This document shows positions 8,202 through 16,075 of a stretch of DNA of 64,000 bases, piece after piece. Every line of letters begins with the position of its first letter. Position 1 is the stretch's first letter. Origin of the DNA: Hyphomicrobiaceae bacterium (GTDB lineage Bacteria > Pseudomonadota > Alphaproteobacteria > Rhizobiales > Hyphomicrobiaceae); NCBI GenBank assembly GCA_020638055.1, contig JACKJH010000005.1, positions 186,001 through 250,000 on the forward strand. Reading direction: 5' to 3'. The notes below the pieces were generated by a model that did no database searches, was not told the DNA's origin, and worked only from the letters and a program-made list of their open reading frames with translations. A program made the translations under genes and the position numbers.

Positions 8202-8843
8202 ATGAGTCGTGCAGAAAGCCGGAACCCGAAACACTGGCAAAGCCAGGCATGTCACATCAATTGCATGCGCAATGGGCTGACAGCGCAAACCAGCTCTATT
8301 TTCGCGGCCAGCGTATTTTGCTTATTGCTATCGGGCTGCACCAACAGTGGAAGTCTGTCGACCGCCGCTCTGCCAAAAATTCCAGATCTTCCGAAAATTT
8401 CGCTTCCTGAAGCGCCCCCACCTGTAGTGGGCACCCCCACCGAGGTCTACGAGCGCATTGGCCGTGGCGCGATGGCCTGTTGGTTCGGCGCCAACGGCAC
8501 TTTGAAATCGACACATATTTACGACGCCGAGGCACAGCCCGCGAGCCAGGGCGGCCGGGCCGAAATCAACATCAGACAGCGCAATGACGGCCCGCAAGGT
8601 ATTCGTGGCGTCAAAGCCTTCGTCATCGTCATCGCACCAAGTGGCGATGAACAGACCAGCGTGACAAGTTCAAATTTGAAATTGCCCAAGGACGAAGGCG
8701 ATCAAATGTCACAAAGTGTCATGGCCTGGGCCCATGGCAATCAAGGCTGCGATCCCAAAGCATTCACTGGGGCTTGGCAACCAGCCCCTGCCGCACAGGC
8801 GGGCAAAAGCGCCGATAAAAAGGAAAAAGCCATCCGGCAGTAG
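8202..8843 (+). CDS. Putative lipoprotein, unknown function
   Basis: 213 residues from the ATG at 8202, which has GGGGGGA upstream. An ATG at 8265 would give a more conventional signal peptide (MRNGLTAQTSSIF...), so the start is uncertain. The lipobox LLSGC follows a hydrophobic stretch, indicating attachment to a membrane facing the periplasm. The mature part begins Ser/Thr/Pro-rich (PKIPDLPKISLPEAPPPV), then a folded domain with WFGANGTLKSTHIY, and ends Lys/Ala-rich. The TAG stop codon (8841-8843) is again the start of a family A repeat. Function not recognised. Confidence 0.75.
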   Translation: MSRAESRNPKHWQSQACHINCMRNGLTAQTSSIFAASVFCLLLSGCTNSGSLSTAALPKIPDLPKISLPEAPPPVVGTPTEVYERIGRGAMACWFGANGTLKSTHIYDAEAQPASQGGRAEINIRQRNDGPQGIRGVKAFVIVIAPSGDEQTSVTSSNLKLPKDEGDQMSQSVMAWAHGNQGCDPKAFTGAWQPAPAAQAGKSADKKEKAIRQ

Positions 8844-8942
8844 AGCATTTTCCGACGAAGTGGACGCCGGTTCGTCGTAGAAAATGCGACCAAACCAAAA
8901 AGCTATAGCGCCGATCCGATGGAATCGGATCGGCGCTATAGC
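8841..8942. repeat. Dispersed double-hairpin repeat, family A, best-preserved copy
   Basis: First hairpin: GCATTTTC-CGACGAA (8845-8859) with TTCGTCG (8871-8877) and GAAAATGC (8880-8887). Second hairpin: a perfect 19-bp stem, 8902-8920 with 8924-8942, and a 3-base loop. The repeat provides the TAG stop codon of the preceding lipoprotein gene. Confidence 0.95.
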
Positions 8943-9041
8943 CGCACGGGTGACAAGTAGACCATGAGGAGCTGTCACGCGCGAGCGTGACGTCGTGAAA
9001 GTGGCTGAATCCAAGTTCGTTGACAGGAAACTGAACGCGAA

Positions 9042-9329
9042 TCAGCCGCGATATTTCTGGATGCGTGTCGCCCGCAATCCCGGAAGACCATGTTTGTCGA
9101 TAGACCGCTGCCAGGACATGAACTCATCAACGGTGAGTTTGTAGCGCTCGCAGGCTTCCTCAATTGACAACAGTCCACCCCGCACGGCTGCGACGACTTC
9201 AGCCTTGCGACGAATTACCCAGCGCTTGGTGTCGCTGGGAGGAAGATCGGCAACCGTCAGCGGGCTTCCGTCGGGCCCGATAACATAGCGCACGCGCGCT
9301 CTCATTTGATGTTCTGTCATTTTACTCAT
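9042..9329 (-). CDS. sciP: SciP, small CtrA inhibitory protein (DUF1153)
   Basis: 95 residues from the ATG at 9329; the ATG at 9320 is also possible. The sequence contains the DUF1153/SciP core YVIGPDGSPLTVADLPP, the KRWVIRRKAEVVAAVRGG helix, and WQRSIDKHGLPGLRATR, which form a trihelical helix-turn-helix. In Caulobacter SciP binds CtrA and blocks transcription of CtrA-activated genes in G1, and its own gene depends on CtrA. A near-match CtrA box lies about 45 bases upstream of this start. Clustering with ctrA supports the assignment. Confidence 0.93.
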   Translation of the reverse strand: MSKMTEHQMRARVRYVIGPDGSPLTVADLPPSDTKRWVIRRKAEVVAAVRGGLLSIEEACERYKLTVDEFMSWQRSIDKHGLPGLRATRIQKYRG

Positions 9330-9370
9330 CACTTGCTCATGGACCAGATAACATTCATAACGCACCGCCA

Positions 9371-9385
9371 TTAAGTTATGGCTAA
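9371..9385 (-). promoter_or_regulatory. Candidate CtrA box in front of sciP
   Basis: TTAA (9371-9374), seven bases, then CTAA (9382-9385): seven of eight consensus bases of TTAA-N7-TTAA at exact spacing, 42-56 bases upstream of the sciP start. CtrA control of sciP is known in Caulobacter; here it is inference from the motif. Confidence 0.5.
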
Positions 9386-10325
9386 AGGGCACAATAAAAT
9401 TACAATAAACAACTGTATCTGTTCACCTATTTTGGGTTGATATAGTTTATGAGAATGTTTAATGCGATGCCATTTGGAGACAACCAAAAGTGAAATGCGT
9501 CAATAAAATACGTTTCGTTTCATCTTGAACAGAAATGCACTTGAATTGGCCCCAGCGCACGACACCTTTGGCCAGACTTCGTAGCTGGATGTATCGGCCC
9601 TGGCGCCGTTGCTCTGGCGTGGCAAGATGCGGGCAATAAACCATTAGAGCATTCTCCGACGAAGTGGACGCCGGTTCGTCGTAGAAAATGCGACCAAAAA
9701 GAAACTAGAGCCCCGATCCGATTCCATCGGACCGAAAAGCGCTCTAACCACGACACACCGCGCGCCTCAGGACATTTCGCCCGGCGGCGGTGATCGGATC
9801 TGCCTTCGGGTATCGGATTTGGAGGGGTGAGACGCCGGGCATTCGCCCGCGACATGGCGCAGCCAGCGGCGTTGGGCCAAAACCAGATGCTTTGCCCGCA
9901 GCTCGATACGCAGATCTACAAAGGGAGACGCCACCCGGCAGATTTCAAGCGAAAGTTGCGCAATCCAGAGCTTGCAACCTGCGACAAAAAGCTTGCCGCG
10001 CTATGCGGCGCCGGAGCCCCTTGCGGCCAGCGGCTAATCACCATAAATAGGCATGTTAGGGTAAGACCCAGGTCAATTTGCCCTGGAATGGTCACGAGTA
10101 AATGGCATGCAACGGACTTTGGGAACGCTGAAGGCTCCAAAGTTCGTTTTTGTGTTCAAACCAACTGGACATCCCGTTATGTTGCGCCGCAAACCGGCCA
10201 CTGATCGGGTGTACGGATTGTGGTACGGGAGCCCGTCGTCCGTGAGGCGGCATGGTGTGGTATACCAAAGCAGTTGGCGACGATTGAAAACGCCATCTGA
10301 ATAACTCAACAACGGCGCGGTCGCC
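9386..10325. other. Long intergenic region without a recognisable gene
   Basis: About 940 bases between sciP and mnmA. It contains an AT-rich stretch (9386-9480) that should hold the sciP promoter, a family A repeat (9645-9746), and otherwise unremarkable sequence. Open frames at 9790-10204 on either strand have no protein-like pattern or ribosome-binding site. I see no RNA gene. Confidence 0.5.
9645..9746. repeat. Dispersed double-hairpin repeat, family A
   Basis: TAGAGCATTCTCCGACGAAG ... TTCGTCGTAGAAAATGC forms the first hairpin, with one arm change relative to the other copies. CCGATCCGATTCCATCGG and GCGCTCTA form a slightly decayed second hairpin. Confidence 0.9.
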
Positions 10326-11582
10326 ATGAAGCCTGCCAACAACCACATCGCAGAGGACGCCAAGGGGGCTTCTACGCCTACCCGGCGGCGTGTGGTGGTT
10401 GCCATGTCTGGCGGCGTCGACTCATCTGTCGTCGCCGCGCTCATGAAGTCAGCCGGGCACGACGTTATAGGCATTACACTACAGCTATATGACCACGGAG
10501 AAGCGAGCGCCAAGCCGGGCAGTTGCTGCGCCGGCCAGGACATTCATGATGCCCGGCGGGTCGCTGAACAGCTTGAAATCCCCCACTACGTTCTTGATTA
10601 CGAGAGCCGCTTTGCCGAACGTGTGATCGAAGAGTTTGCCGATAGCTACGTATCGGGCGAAACGCCGATCCCTTGTGTGACCTGTAACAGCGACATCAAG
10701 TTCGGCGATCTGTTGGCCACCGCCTCTGAACTGGGCGCGGACGTATTGGCCACTGGCCACTATATCCGCCGCGAGGATGGGCCGCATGGGGCTGAACTGC
10801 GCCGGGCGGTCGACGCCGATCGCGACCAGAGTTATTTCCTGTTTTCGACCACCCGCGCGCAACTCGACCGCCTGTGGTTCCCGCTCGGTGTGATGCCTAA
10901 GTCCTCGGTGCGTCAGATCGCGGCGGACCTTTCCCTACCGGTCGCAAGCAAGCCAGACAGCCAGGACATTTGCTTTGTACCCACGGGGCGTTACACCGAC
11001 GTTATTGAACGATTGAAGCCGGGTGCACTGCAGCCAGGTGACATCGTACACATCGACGGGCAGCGCCTCGGGCAGCACACCGGCATCATCAATTACACGA
11101 TTGGCCAACGGCGAGGTCTCGGCATTCCTGCGCCTGAACCGTATTACGTCATAAAGCTCGATGCGGAACGAAACGAAGTGGTGGTCGGTCCGCGCGCCTG
11201 CCTTCTCACCGAAGCCGTGATCCTGCGCGGCGTGAATTGGCTGGGGGATGAGCCGCTCGCAGACGCCGCTAGTCAGGGCCTGGAAATTCATGCGCGTGTT
11301 CGCTCGACTCAGGCGCCCTCGCCGGCAACACTCGTTGCAAACCGCGATGGCTCCGTCCATGTCCTGTTGGGCGATGGAATTGAGGGCGTTGCGGCTGGGC
11401 AGGCCTGCGTGTTCTACAGCAGTGGTGATGACGATGCACGCGTGTTGGGCGGTGGCTTCATTGCCCGAACGCTGGGCAAATCCGCGGCACCAACAACCAC
11501 CAAATCACAACCGGTCACGAATTTCAGCAGCGGTAACAATGGCAACATAGCCGGCCGCGCCTCCGCGGGGGGCATGGGGTAA
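10326..11582 (+). CDS. mnmA: tRNA-specific 2-thiouridylase MnmA
   Basis: 418 residues. The PP-loop ATPase motif SGGVDSS is at residues 28-34. The catalytic cysteine pair is Cys120 (PCVTCNS) and Cys216 (SQDICFVP), 96 residues apart as in the E. coli enzyme. The tRNA-binding motif GQRRGLGI follows. The enzyme thiolates U34 of tRNAs for Lys, Glu and Gln, using sulfur relayed from a cysteine desulfurase. The C-terminal tail of about 40 residues (Ser/Thr/Gly-rich) extends beyond the usual beta-barrel end and looks disordered. Confidence 0.96.
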   Translation: MKPANNHIAEDAKGASTPTRRRVVVAMSGGVDSSVVAALMKSAGHDVIGITLQLYDHGEASAKPGSCCAGQDIHDARRVAEQLEIPHYVLDYESRFAERVIEEFADSYVSGETPIPCVTCNSDIKFGDLLATASELGADVLATGHYIRREDGPHGAELRRAVDADRDQSYFLFSTTRAQLDRLWFPLGVMPKSSVRQIAADLSLPVASKPDSQDICFVPTGRYTDVIERLKPGALQPGDIVHIDGQRLGQHTGIINYTIGQRRGLGIPAPEPYYVIKLDAERNEVVVGPRACLLTEAVILRGVNWLGDEPLADAASQGLEIHARVRSTQAPSPATLVANRDGSVHVLLGDGIEGVAAGQACVFYSSGDDDARVLGGGFIARTLGKSAAPTTTKSQPVTNFSSGNNGNIAGRASAGGMG

Positions 11583-11606
11583 GTATCAGTGAGGAGCACG
11601 AAGAGC

Positions 11607-12341
11607 ATGAGGACGATGGACCAGACAATCGCGCGTCGCCGCGGACCTATCCTGCAACGCGACGGCGGCCGGATCGTCGGTATCGGCCACATTGATGAAA
11701 GCGACGTCAGGGATGCCTACCGCCGCTGGGCGCCCGTCTATGACCACACGTTCGGTATGGTTGCAGCGCAAGGTCGCCGCCACGTCGTCGAAGTCATCAA
11801 CGGCATGAACCCCGGACGCGTTCTCGAAGTTGGCGTGGGAACTGGTTTGTCTCTGCCGGATTATAACGCGCACCACGAAATCGTAGGCGTCGACCTATCG
11901 CCAGAGATGTTGGAAAAAGCGCGTGAGCGCGTCATCGAAGAACGGCTTGATCACGTCACCGGCCTGTATGAGATGGACGCTGGGGAACTGGATTTCGACA
12001 ATGCCTCCTTCGACATTGTCGTGGCCATGTTCGTTATGACCGTGGTTCCCGATCCCGAAAAGGTCATGCGAGAACTTTCGCGTGTAACCCGTCCTGGCGG
12101 TCAGGTCATCCTGGTCAACCACTTTAGCCAGGTAGAAGGTTTTCGTGGCTGGGTCGAACGGCGCATGGCTCCATTTGCCGACAAGATCGGCTGGCGTTCC
12201 GTTTTCGATGTCGATCGCGTCATGGTTTGCGACGAGCTATCGCTGGCCGAGCGTCTTTCCGTAAGGCCGTTCGGGCTGTTTACGATGATGCGTTTTGAAA
12301 AGAGCATCGAGGTCGTGGAGCAACCCGTCGCAGCCGAGTGA
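11607..12341 (+). CDS. SAM-dependent methyltransferase, PmtA-like
   Basis: 244 residues. The ATG at 11607 follows GAGGAG at 11591-11596. Class I methyltransferase motif I is VLEVGVGTGLSL, followed by IVGVDLSPEMLEKAR and the motif IV region FDIVVAMFVMTVVPD. The N-terminal YRRWAPVYDHTFG matches the rhizobial/Rhodobacter phosphatidylethanolamine N-methyltransferase group, which makes phosphatidylcholine from PE. The related UbiE-type methyltransferases share much of this pattern, so the substrate is inferred. Monocistronic, with a good terminator downstream. Confidence 0.82.
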   Translation: MRTMDQTIARRRGPILQRDGGRIVGIGHIDESDVRDAYRRWAPVYDHTFGMVAAQGRRHVVEVINGMNPGRVLEVGVGTGLSLPDYNAHHEIVGVDLSPEMLEKARERVIEERLDHVTGLYEMDAGELDFDNASFDIVVAMFVMTVVPDPEKVMRELSRVTRPGGQVILVNHFSQVEGFRGWVERRMAPFADKIGWRSVFDVDRVMVCDELSLAERLSVRPFGLFTMMRFEKSIEVVEQPVAAE

Positions 12342-12418
12342 GAGGCTATTCGGCAAACAATGAAATGGCACTGCTGAGGATTTACCCCTTGAGGGGTTGA
12401 CACTTCATCCCCTCATTC

Positions 12419-12458
12419 TCGGGCGCAGATCTTTGCCGGTCACGCGCCCGAATTTTTT
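12419..12458 (+). terminator. Rho-independent terminator after the pmtA-like gene
   Basis: TCGGGCGC (12419-12426) pairs with GCGCCCGA (12444-12451) and is followed by ATTTTTT. A smaller hairpin, ACCCC-TTGA-GGGGT (12384-12397), precedes it. Confidence 0.85.
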
Positions 12459-12618
12459 CTGAATACCCAAATTGGGATTGCAGGCCTTGCCCGATCTCCA
12501 GGCCCAATCTCCAAGCCCAATCTCTAAGGACGTAAATGCGGCGCTGGAAACATTATCCCTGGACAGCACCGAGCCTTGACATCCCGCGGTCGCCGTCCGT
12601 ATAGGACACGGGTTCAGC

Positions 12619-12695
12619 GGCGGAGTAGCTCAGTTGGTTAGAGCAGCGGAATCATAATCCGCGTGTCGGGGGTTCAAGTCCCTCCTCCGCTACCA
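12619..12695 (+). tRNA. tRNA-Met (anticodon CAT), probably elongator
   Basis: 77 bases including an encoded CCA. The acceptor stem GGCGGAG pairs with CTCCGCT (one G-U pair). A7-base anticodon loop ATCATAA lies between GCGGA and TCCGC, giving CAT. The T-arm GGTTCAAGTC is normal. CAT could also belong to tRNA-Ile2 (lysidine-modified) or initiator tRNA, but the sequence resembles the alphaproteobacterial elongator tRNA-Met and lacks the initiator's unpaired first position. Confidence 0.93.
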
Positions 12696-12769
12696 CCACC
12701 CACCACTGTCTCCTGTTGCTCAGGATTTGTCCGGCCCGGAGACATGGGTAACAGAACGTACCCAAGACC

Positions 12770-12872
12770 TAGAGCATTTTCCGACGAAGTGGACACCGGT
12801 TCGTCGCAGAAATGCGACCAAACCAAAAAGCTGGAGCGCCAATCCGATTCCATCGGATCGCAATGCGCTCTA
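12770..12872. repeat. Dispersed double-hairpin repeat, family A
   Basis: TAGAGCATTTTCCGACGAAG ... TTCGTCG-CA-GAAATGC is the first hairpin. GGAGCGC-CAATCCGAT / ATCGGATCG-CAAT-GCGCTCTA is the second. It lies between tRNA-Met and the 3' end of ilvA. Confidence 0.92.
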
Positions 12873-12944
12873 GGTGAAAGAATGCACCCGGCCTGCTCGC
12901 ATACGGTCTGTGAGGACCCTGCACCAGCCAACTTCGGCGCCTTT

Positions 12945-14564
12945 TCAACCTAAAAACCGTTTCACGGCATCGTTATCGGTCTCTTCGGCAAACCAGAAAC
13001 CAAGTTGTACAAGGTCTGCATCGAGCTCGCGGTCTTTGTCAGCGGCAACAGCAAACCCCGCCAGGACCCGGCCATAGGCTGCGGCACGGTTGCGGTAATG
13101 AAACAGCGTGATGTTCCAACGTGCGCCAAGCGTTTCCAGGAAGTGTAACAACGCCCCAGGTCGTTCGGGAAACTCAAAGCGAAACCGTCTTTCCCGCGTG
13201 CCTGAGGGGAGCGCTCCACCCACCATATGCCTTACGTGCGAACGGGCAACGTCGTTGTGCGTGTAATCGGCGACCTGGTAACCCGCCTCGCGGAATGACT
13301 CTAGAATTTCCGCATATTCCCTATCGCCACCAGTCAATTGCACGCCAACGAAGATTTCCGCCGCCTCACCGACACGATAACGATAGTTGAACTCTGTAAC
13401 CGAGCGGCGGCCAATCATGCGGCAGAATTCCAGAAAGCTTCCCGGTCGCTCCGCCAGCGTTACCCCGAATAAAGCCTCAAGCTGCTGGCCTATTTCGGCT
13501 CGCTCGGTGACATGACCGAGGCGGTCGAAGTTCATGTTTGCACCTGACAAGATCGTCACAAGGTCAGCATTCTTTGTACCCGTATCCTTGACCCAGCGCT
13601 TCATGCCCGCAAGGGCCAACGCGCCTGCGGGCTCGACGATGCTGCGCGTGTCCTCGAACACATCGCGAATAGCCGCACACACCTCGTCGACGCCAACCTT
13701 GACAAGGCCGTCAACGCGCCCCTGCAGGAGCTCGAATGTAAGGTTTCCAATCTGCCTGACTGCGCAACCGTCGACGAACAGTCCAACGTGATCAAGGGCC
13801 GTTGGATGACCCGCTTTCAAAGCAGCATCGAGGCAGGCTGCGTCATCGGGCTCGACGGCAATCACACGAATGCTTGGATCAAGCGCCTTGAGAAACACCG
13901 CCATGCCTGCACACAAACCACCACCGCCGACAGGAACAAACACCGCATCAATATGCCCGCGATGCTGCGCGATCAATTCCATGGCAATGGTGCCCTGGCC
14001 CGCAATGACGGCTGCGTCATCGAAGGGATGAATAAGTGTCAGCGCTTCCTCTTGCGCAATTTGCATTCCGCGGGCAGCGGCATCGTTATAAGAATCGCCG
14101 TGAAGCACAATACGCGCGCCATAAGCCTCAACAGCAGAGATTTTGATGCGCGGCGTTGTCACCGGCATGACGATGGTTGCCTTGAGCCCAAGTTCCTTTG
14201 CACTGAACGCTACGCCTTGCGCGTGATTACCAGCCGATACCGCAATCACCCCTCGCGCACGCTCTTCCCGAGTAAGCAGCTTCATACGGTTGTATGCGCC
14301 ACGAAGCTTGAAGCTGAACACGGGTTGCAGATCCTCCCGCTTCAGCCAAATCGTATTGCCGAATTTCTTTGAAAGAACCGGCGCGTGTTCCAGCGGCGTC
14401 CGGCGCGCGACATCATAGACCGGTGCCGTCAAAATTGACCTGAGCCACACGGCATCCTGGTCAGGTGGCGCATGCACGTCCCCGGCTGCGGCGTCCGTCT
14501 TCATACTGTCATTTGGCTTGGTGTCGGTGGTCGCACGGCGGGATCGCTTTTTATGTTCAGCCAT
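12945..14564 (-). CDS. ilvA: Threonine ammonia-lyase, biosynthetic type
   Basis: 539 residues. The ATG at 14564 has GAGGACGA upstream; a further upstream in-frame ATG is less likely. PLP-dependent fold II enzyme with the PLP lysine in FSFKLRGAYN, the phosphate-binding GGGGLCAG loop, and SAGNHAQGVAF. The C-terminal ~190 residues hold two ACT-like regulatory domains (RPGSFLEFCRMI and RPGALLHFLETL), as in the isoleucine-inhibited biosynthetic enzyme. It converts threonine to 2-oxobutanoate, the first committed step to isoleucine. The N-terminus carries a Lys/Arg-rich leader of about 40 residues that is probably disordered. Confidence 0.95.
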   Translation of the reverse strand: MAEHKKRSRRATTDTKPNDSMKTDAAAGDVHAPPDQDAVWLRSILTAPVYDVARRTPLEHAPVLSKKFGNTIWLKREDLQPVFSFKLRGAYNRMKLLTREERARGVIAVSAGNHAQGVAFSAKELGLKATIVMPVTTPRIKISAVEAYGARIVLHGDSYNDAAARGMQIAQEEALTLIHPFDDAAVIAGQGTIAMELIAQHRGHIDAVFVPVGGGGLCAGMAVFLKALDPSIRVIAVEPDDAACLDAALKAGHPTALDHVGLFVDGCAVRQIGNLTFELLQGRVDGLVKVGVDEVCAAIRDVFEDTRSIVEPAGALALAGMKRWVKDTGTKNADLVTILSGANMNFDRLGHVTERAEIGQQLEALFGVTLAERPGSFLEFCRMIGRRSVTEFNYRYRVGEAAEIFVGVQLTGGDREYAEILESFREAGYQVADYTHNDVARSHVRHMVGGALPSGTRERRFRFEFPERPGALLHFLETLGARWNITLFHYRNRAAAYGRVLAGFAVAADKDRELDADLVQLGFWFAEETDNDAVKRFLG

Positions 14565-14783
14565 TGTTCGTCCTCGGGGTCTGTCCCCTGTCAATCCCGC
14601 GGCTTTGCCATATCGAAACACTCAAACCAAGGGGGCACGCTGCCGCTACCGAGAAAAATCAATCCACGCAGAACCATCGTTGATCAGCGCTACGCGCTTA
14701 ACCATTCAAGCCGACGCGATCGAAAATGAGAACGGTTATAGCGCAAAAACGGCATCCGGCACCGGTTTGCATGAAAGCCTTAC

Positions 14784-14809
14784 GTAACATTTGATGCCTT
14801 TCCCGCGAA
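14784..14809 (+). promoter_or_regulatory. SigF-type ECF promoter for the bufferin operon
   Basis: GTAACA (14784-14789), a spacer of exactly 16 bases, then CGAA (14806-14809). From memory, the reported Caulobacter SigF consensus is GTAACC-N16-CGAA, found in front of DUF2282/DUF692 operons there, so this differs at one base. It is 53 bases upstream of bufA1. No sigF or anti-sigma gene is in the window. Confidence 0.7.
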
Positions 14810-14816
14810 CTCCCTG

Positions 14817-14838
14817 CATGAGGCGCTGACGCCTCATG
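14817..14838 (+). promoter_or_regulatory. Hairpin at the 5' end of the bufferin mRNA
   Basis: A perfect 9-bp stem, CATGAGGCG (14817-14825) with CGCCTCATG (14830-14838), and a CTGA loop. It begins about eight bases after the predicted -10 element, so it should form the very start of the transcript, upstream of the AGGGA ribosome-binding site near 14849. Confidence 0.7.
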
Positions 14839-14861
14839 GCATCTTCATAGGGAATTCAGGC

Positions 14862-15173
14862 ATGAACCATAAATCTTCAAAGCTCTCCACCATTGCGATC
14901 GCAGGCGCATTTGTAGCAGCACTCGGTGTCACTTCAGATGCAGTGCGCGCCGAAGACATGGAAAAGTGCTTCGGTGTTGCGCTTGCTGGCAAGAATGACT
15001 GCGCTGCAGGCAAGGGTACGTCGTGTGCCGGAACCTCCACCGTCGACTACCAGGGCAATGCCTGGACCCTTGTGAAAAAGGGAACCTGCGAAAAAATCGA
15101 AACTCCCCTGGGCAAAGGCAGCCTCAAGTGCGTCGCTGATCGTGGTGGTTCTTTTACCTGTGACGACGCATGA
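14862..15173 (+). CDS. bufA1: Bufferin precursor BufA1 (DUF2282)
   Basis: 103 residues with a Sec signal peptide (residues 1-30, ending VRA, mature start EDMEKC). The DUF2282 core is plain: KCFGVALAGKNDCAAGKG, then SCAGTSTVD, WTLVKKGTCEK. Six cysteines follow the signal: 36, 47, 55, 76, 90 and 100. Bufferins are periplasmic RiPP metallophores in which core cysteines are converted to thiooxazoles that sequester copper; modification is by the DUF692 enzyme encoded next. The last two cysteines lie in a C-terminal segment (GSLKC, GSFTC). The ATGA overlap with bufB indicates translational coupling. Confidence 0.93.
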   Translation: MNHKSSKLSTIAIAGAFVAALGVTSDAVRAEDMEKCFGVALAGKNDCAAGKGTSCAGTSTVDYQGNAWTLVKKGTCEKIETPLGKGSLKCVADRGGSFTCDDA

Positions 15174-16075
15174 GGCCCGCCGTGAGTATCGATTGCAAGT
15201 TTCGCCATAACGACCCGATCCCTGCAAGAGCTGGGATCGGTTTCAAGCCACAGCACTTCGCAAACATATGCGCAGAGCACCCCGATATCGGCTGGTTCGA
15301 GGTTCATGCGGAAAACTACATGGAAGCTGGTGGACCGCCGCACAAGTTCTTGAGCCAGTTGCGCGCTTCGTATCCACTCTCAGTTCATGGCGTCGGCATG
15401 TCGATTGGTGCGGAAATGCCGCTCGATGAAATGCATCTGGAACGCCTGAAAAGGGTTTGCGAGCGTTATCAACCCGCGCTCGTTTCAGAGCACCTGGCCT
15501 GGTCGACACACGACGGCGTGTTTTTCAACGACCTGCTACCTTTGCCATACACGCAAAAGACGCTGCAACGCGTTTGTGACCACGTCGATCACATTCAATC
15601 TACACTTAAGCGACAGATCCTAATTGAGAACCCATCAACCTATATCGCCTTCACAGACTCTGAAATGAGTGAAGTCTCGTTCCTTTACGAGCTGGCCAAG
15701 ACAAGCGGGTGTGGACTGCTGCTCGACGTCAACAACGTCTTCGTTTCCGCAACCAACCAGGGTTACGACCCCCTCGACTATATCGATAAATTCCCGCTGC
15801 AAAGCGTAGGTGAGATTCACTTGGGCGGACATGCCGTCGATACCAACGACGAAGACTGTGGCGCCCCACTGCTTATCGATACACACGGCTGCGAAATAGC
15901 TGACGCGGTATGGGAACTAATCGGCCAGACCTTGCGCAGAACCGGACCTTTACCCGTGCTCATTGAATGGGACAACGACGTACCTCGATGGAACAAACTG
16001 CACAGCCAGGCAATGCGCGCCGACGCCATCATGCAAGACCTCAGGTGCCAGCATGACCTCGCCATCGCTCAATGA
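15170..16075 (+). CDS. bufB: BufB, DUF692 multinuclear non-haem iron oxidase
   Basis: 301 residues, TIM-barrel DUF692/MbnB-like enzyme. Metal-ligand motifs in order: GIGFKPQHF, FEVHAENYM, SVHGVGMSIG, LVSEHLAWS, LIENPSTYIAF, LLLDVNNVFVSA, EIHLGGHA, DTHG and LIEWDND. Together these supply the His/Glu/Asp/Asn set that binds the iron centre. By family analogy it oxidises cysteines of the BufA1 precursor using O2. The start at 15170 overlaps the bufA1 stop. The partner protein expected for substrate recognition is the next gene, whose start lies inside the end of this one. Confidence 0.94.
   Translation: MRPAVSIDCKFRHNDPIPARAGIGFKPQHFANICAEHPDIGWFEVHAENYMEAGGPPHKFLSQLRASYPLSVHGVGMSIGAEMPLDEMHLERLKRVCERYQPALVSEHLAWSTHDGVFFNDLLPLPYTQKTLQRVCDHVDHIQSTLKRQILIENPSTYIAFTDSEMSEVSFLYELAKTSGCGLLLDVNNVFVSATNQGYDPLDYIDKFPLQSVGEIHLGGHAVDTNDEDCGAPLLIDTHGCEIADAVWELIGQTLRRTGPLPVLIEWDNDVPRWNKLHSQAMRADAIMQDLRCQHDLAIAQ

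Noticed and set aside
9790..10204. Overlapping open frames in the sciP-mnmA gap
   Set aside because: No ribosome-binding site and no protein-like pattern in any frame; codon usage unlike neighbouring genes.
12619..12695. tRNA-Ile2 (CAT, lysidine) reading
   Set aside because: The anticodon is compatible, but the sequence as a whole resembles alphaproteobacterial elongator tRNA-Met.
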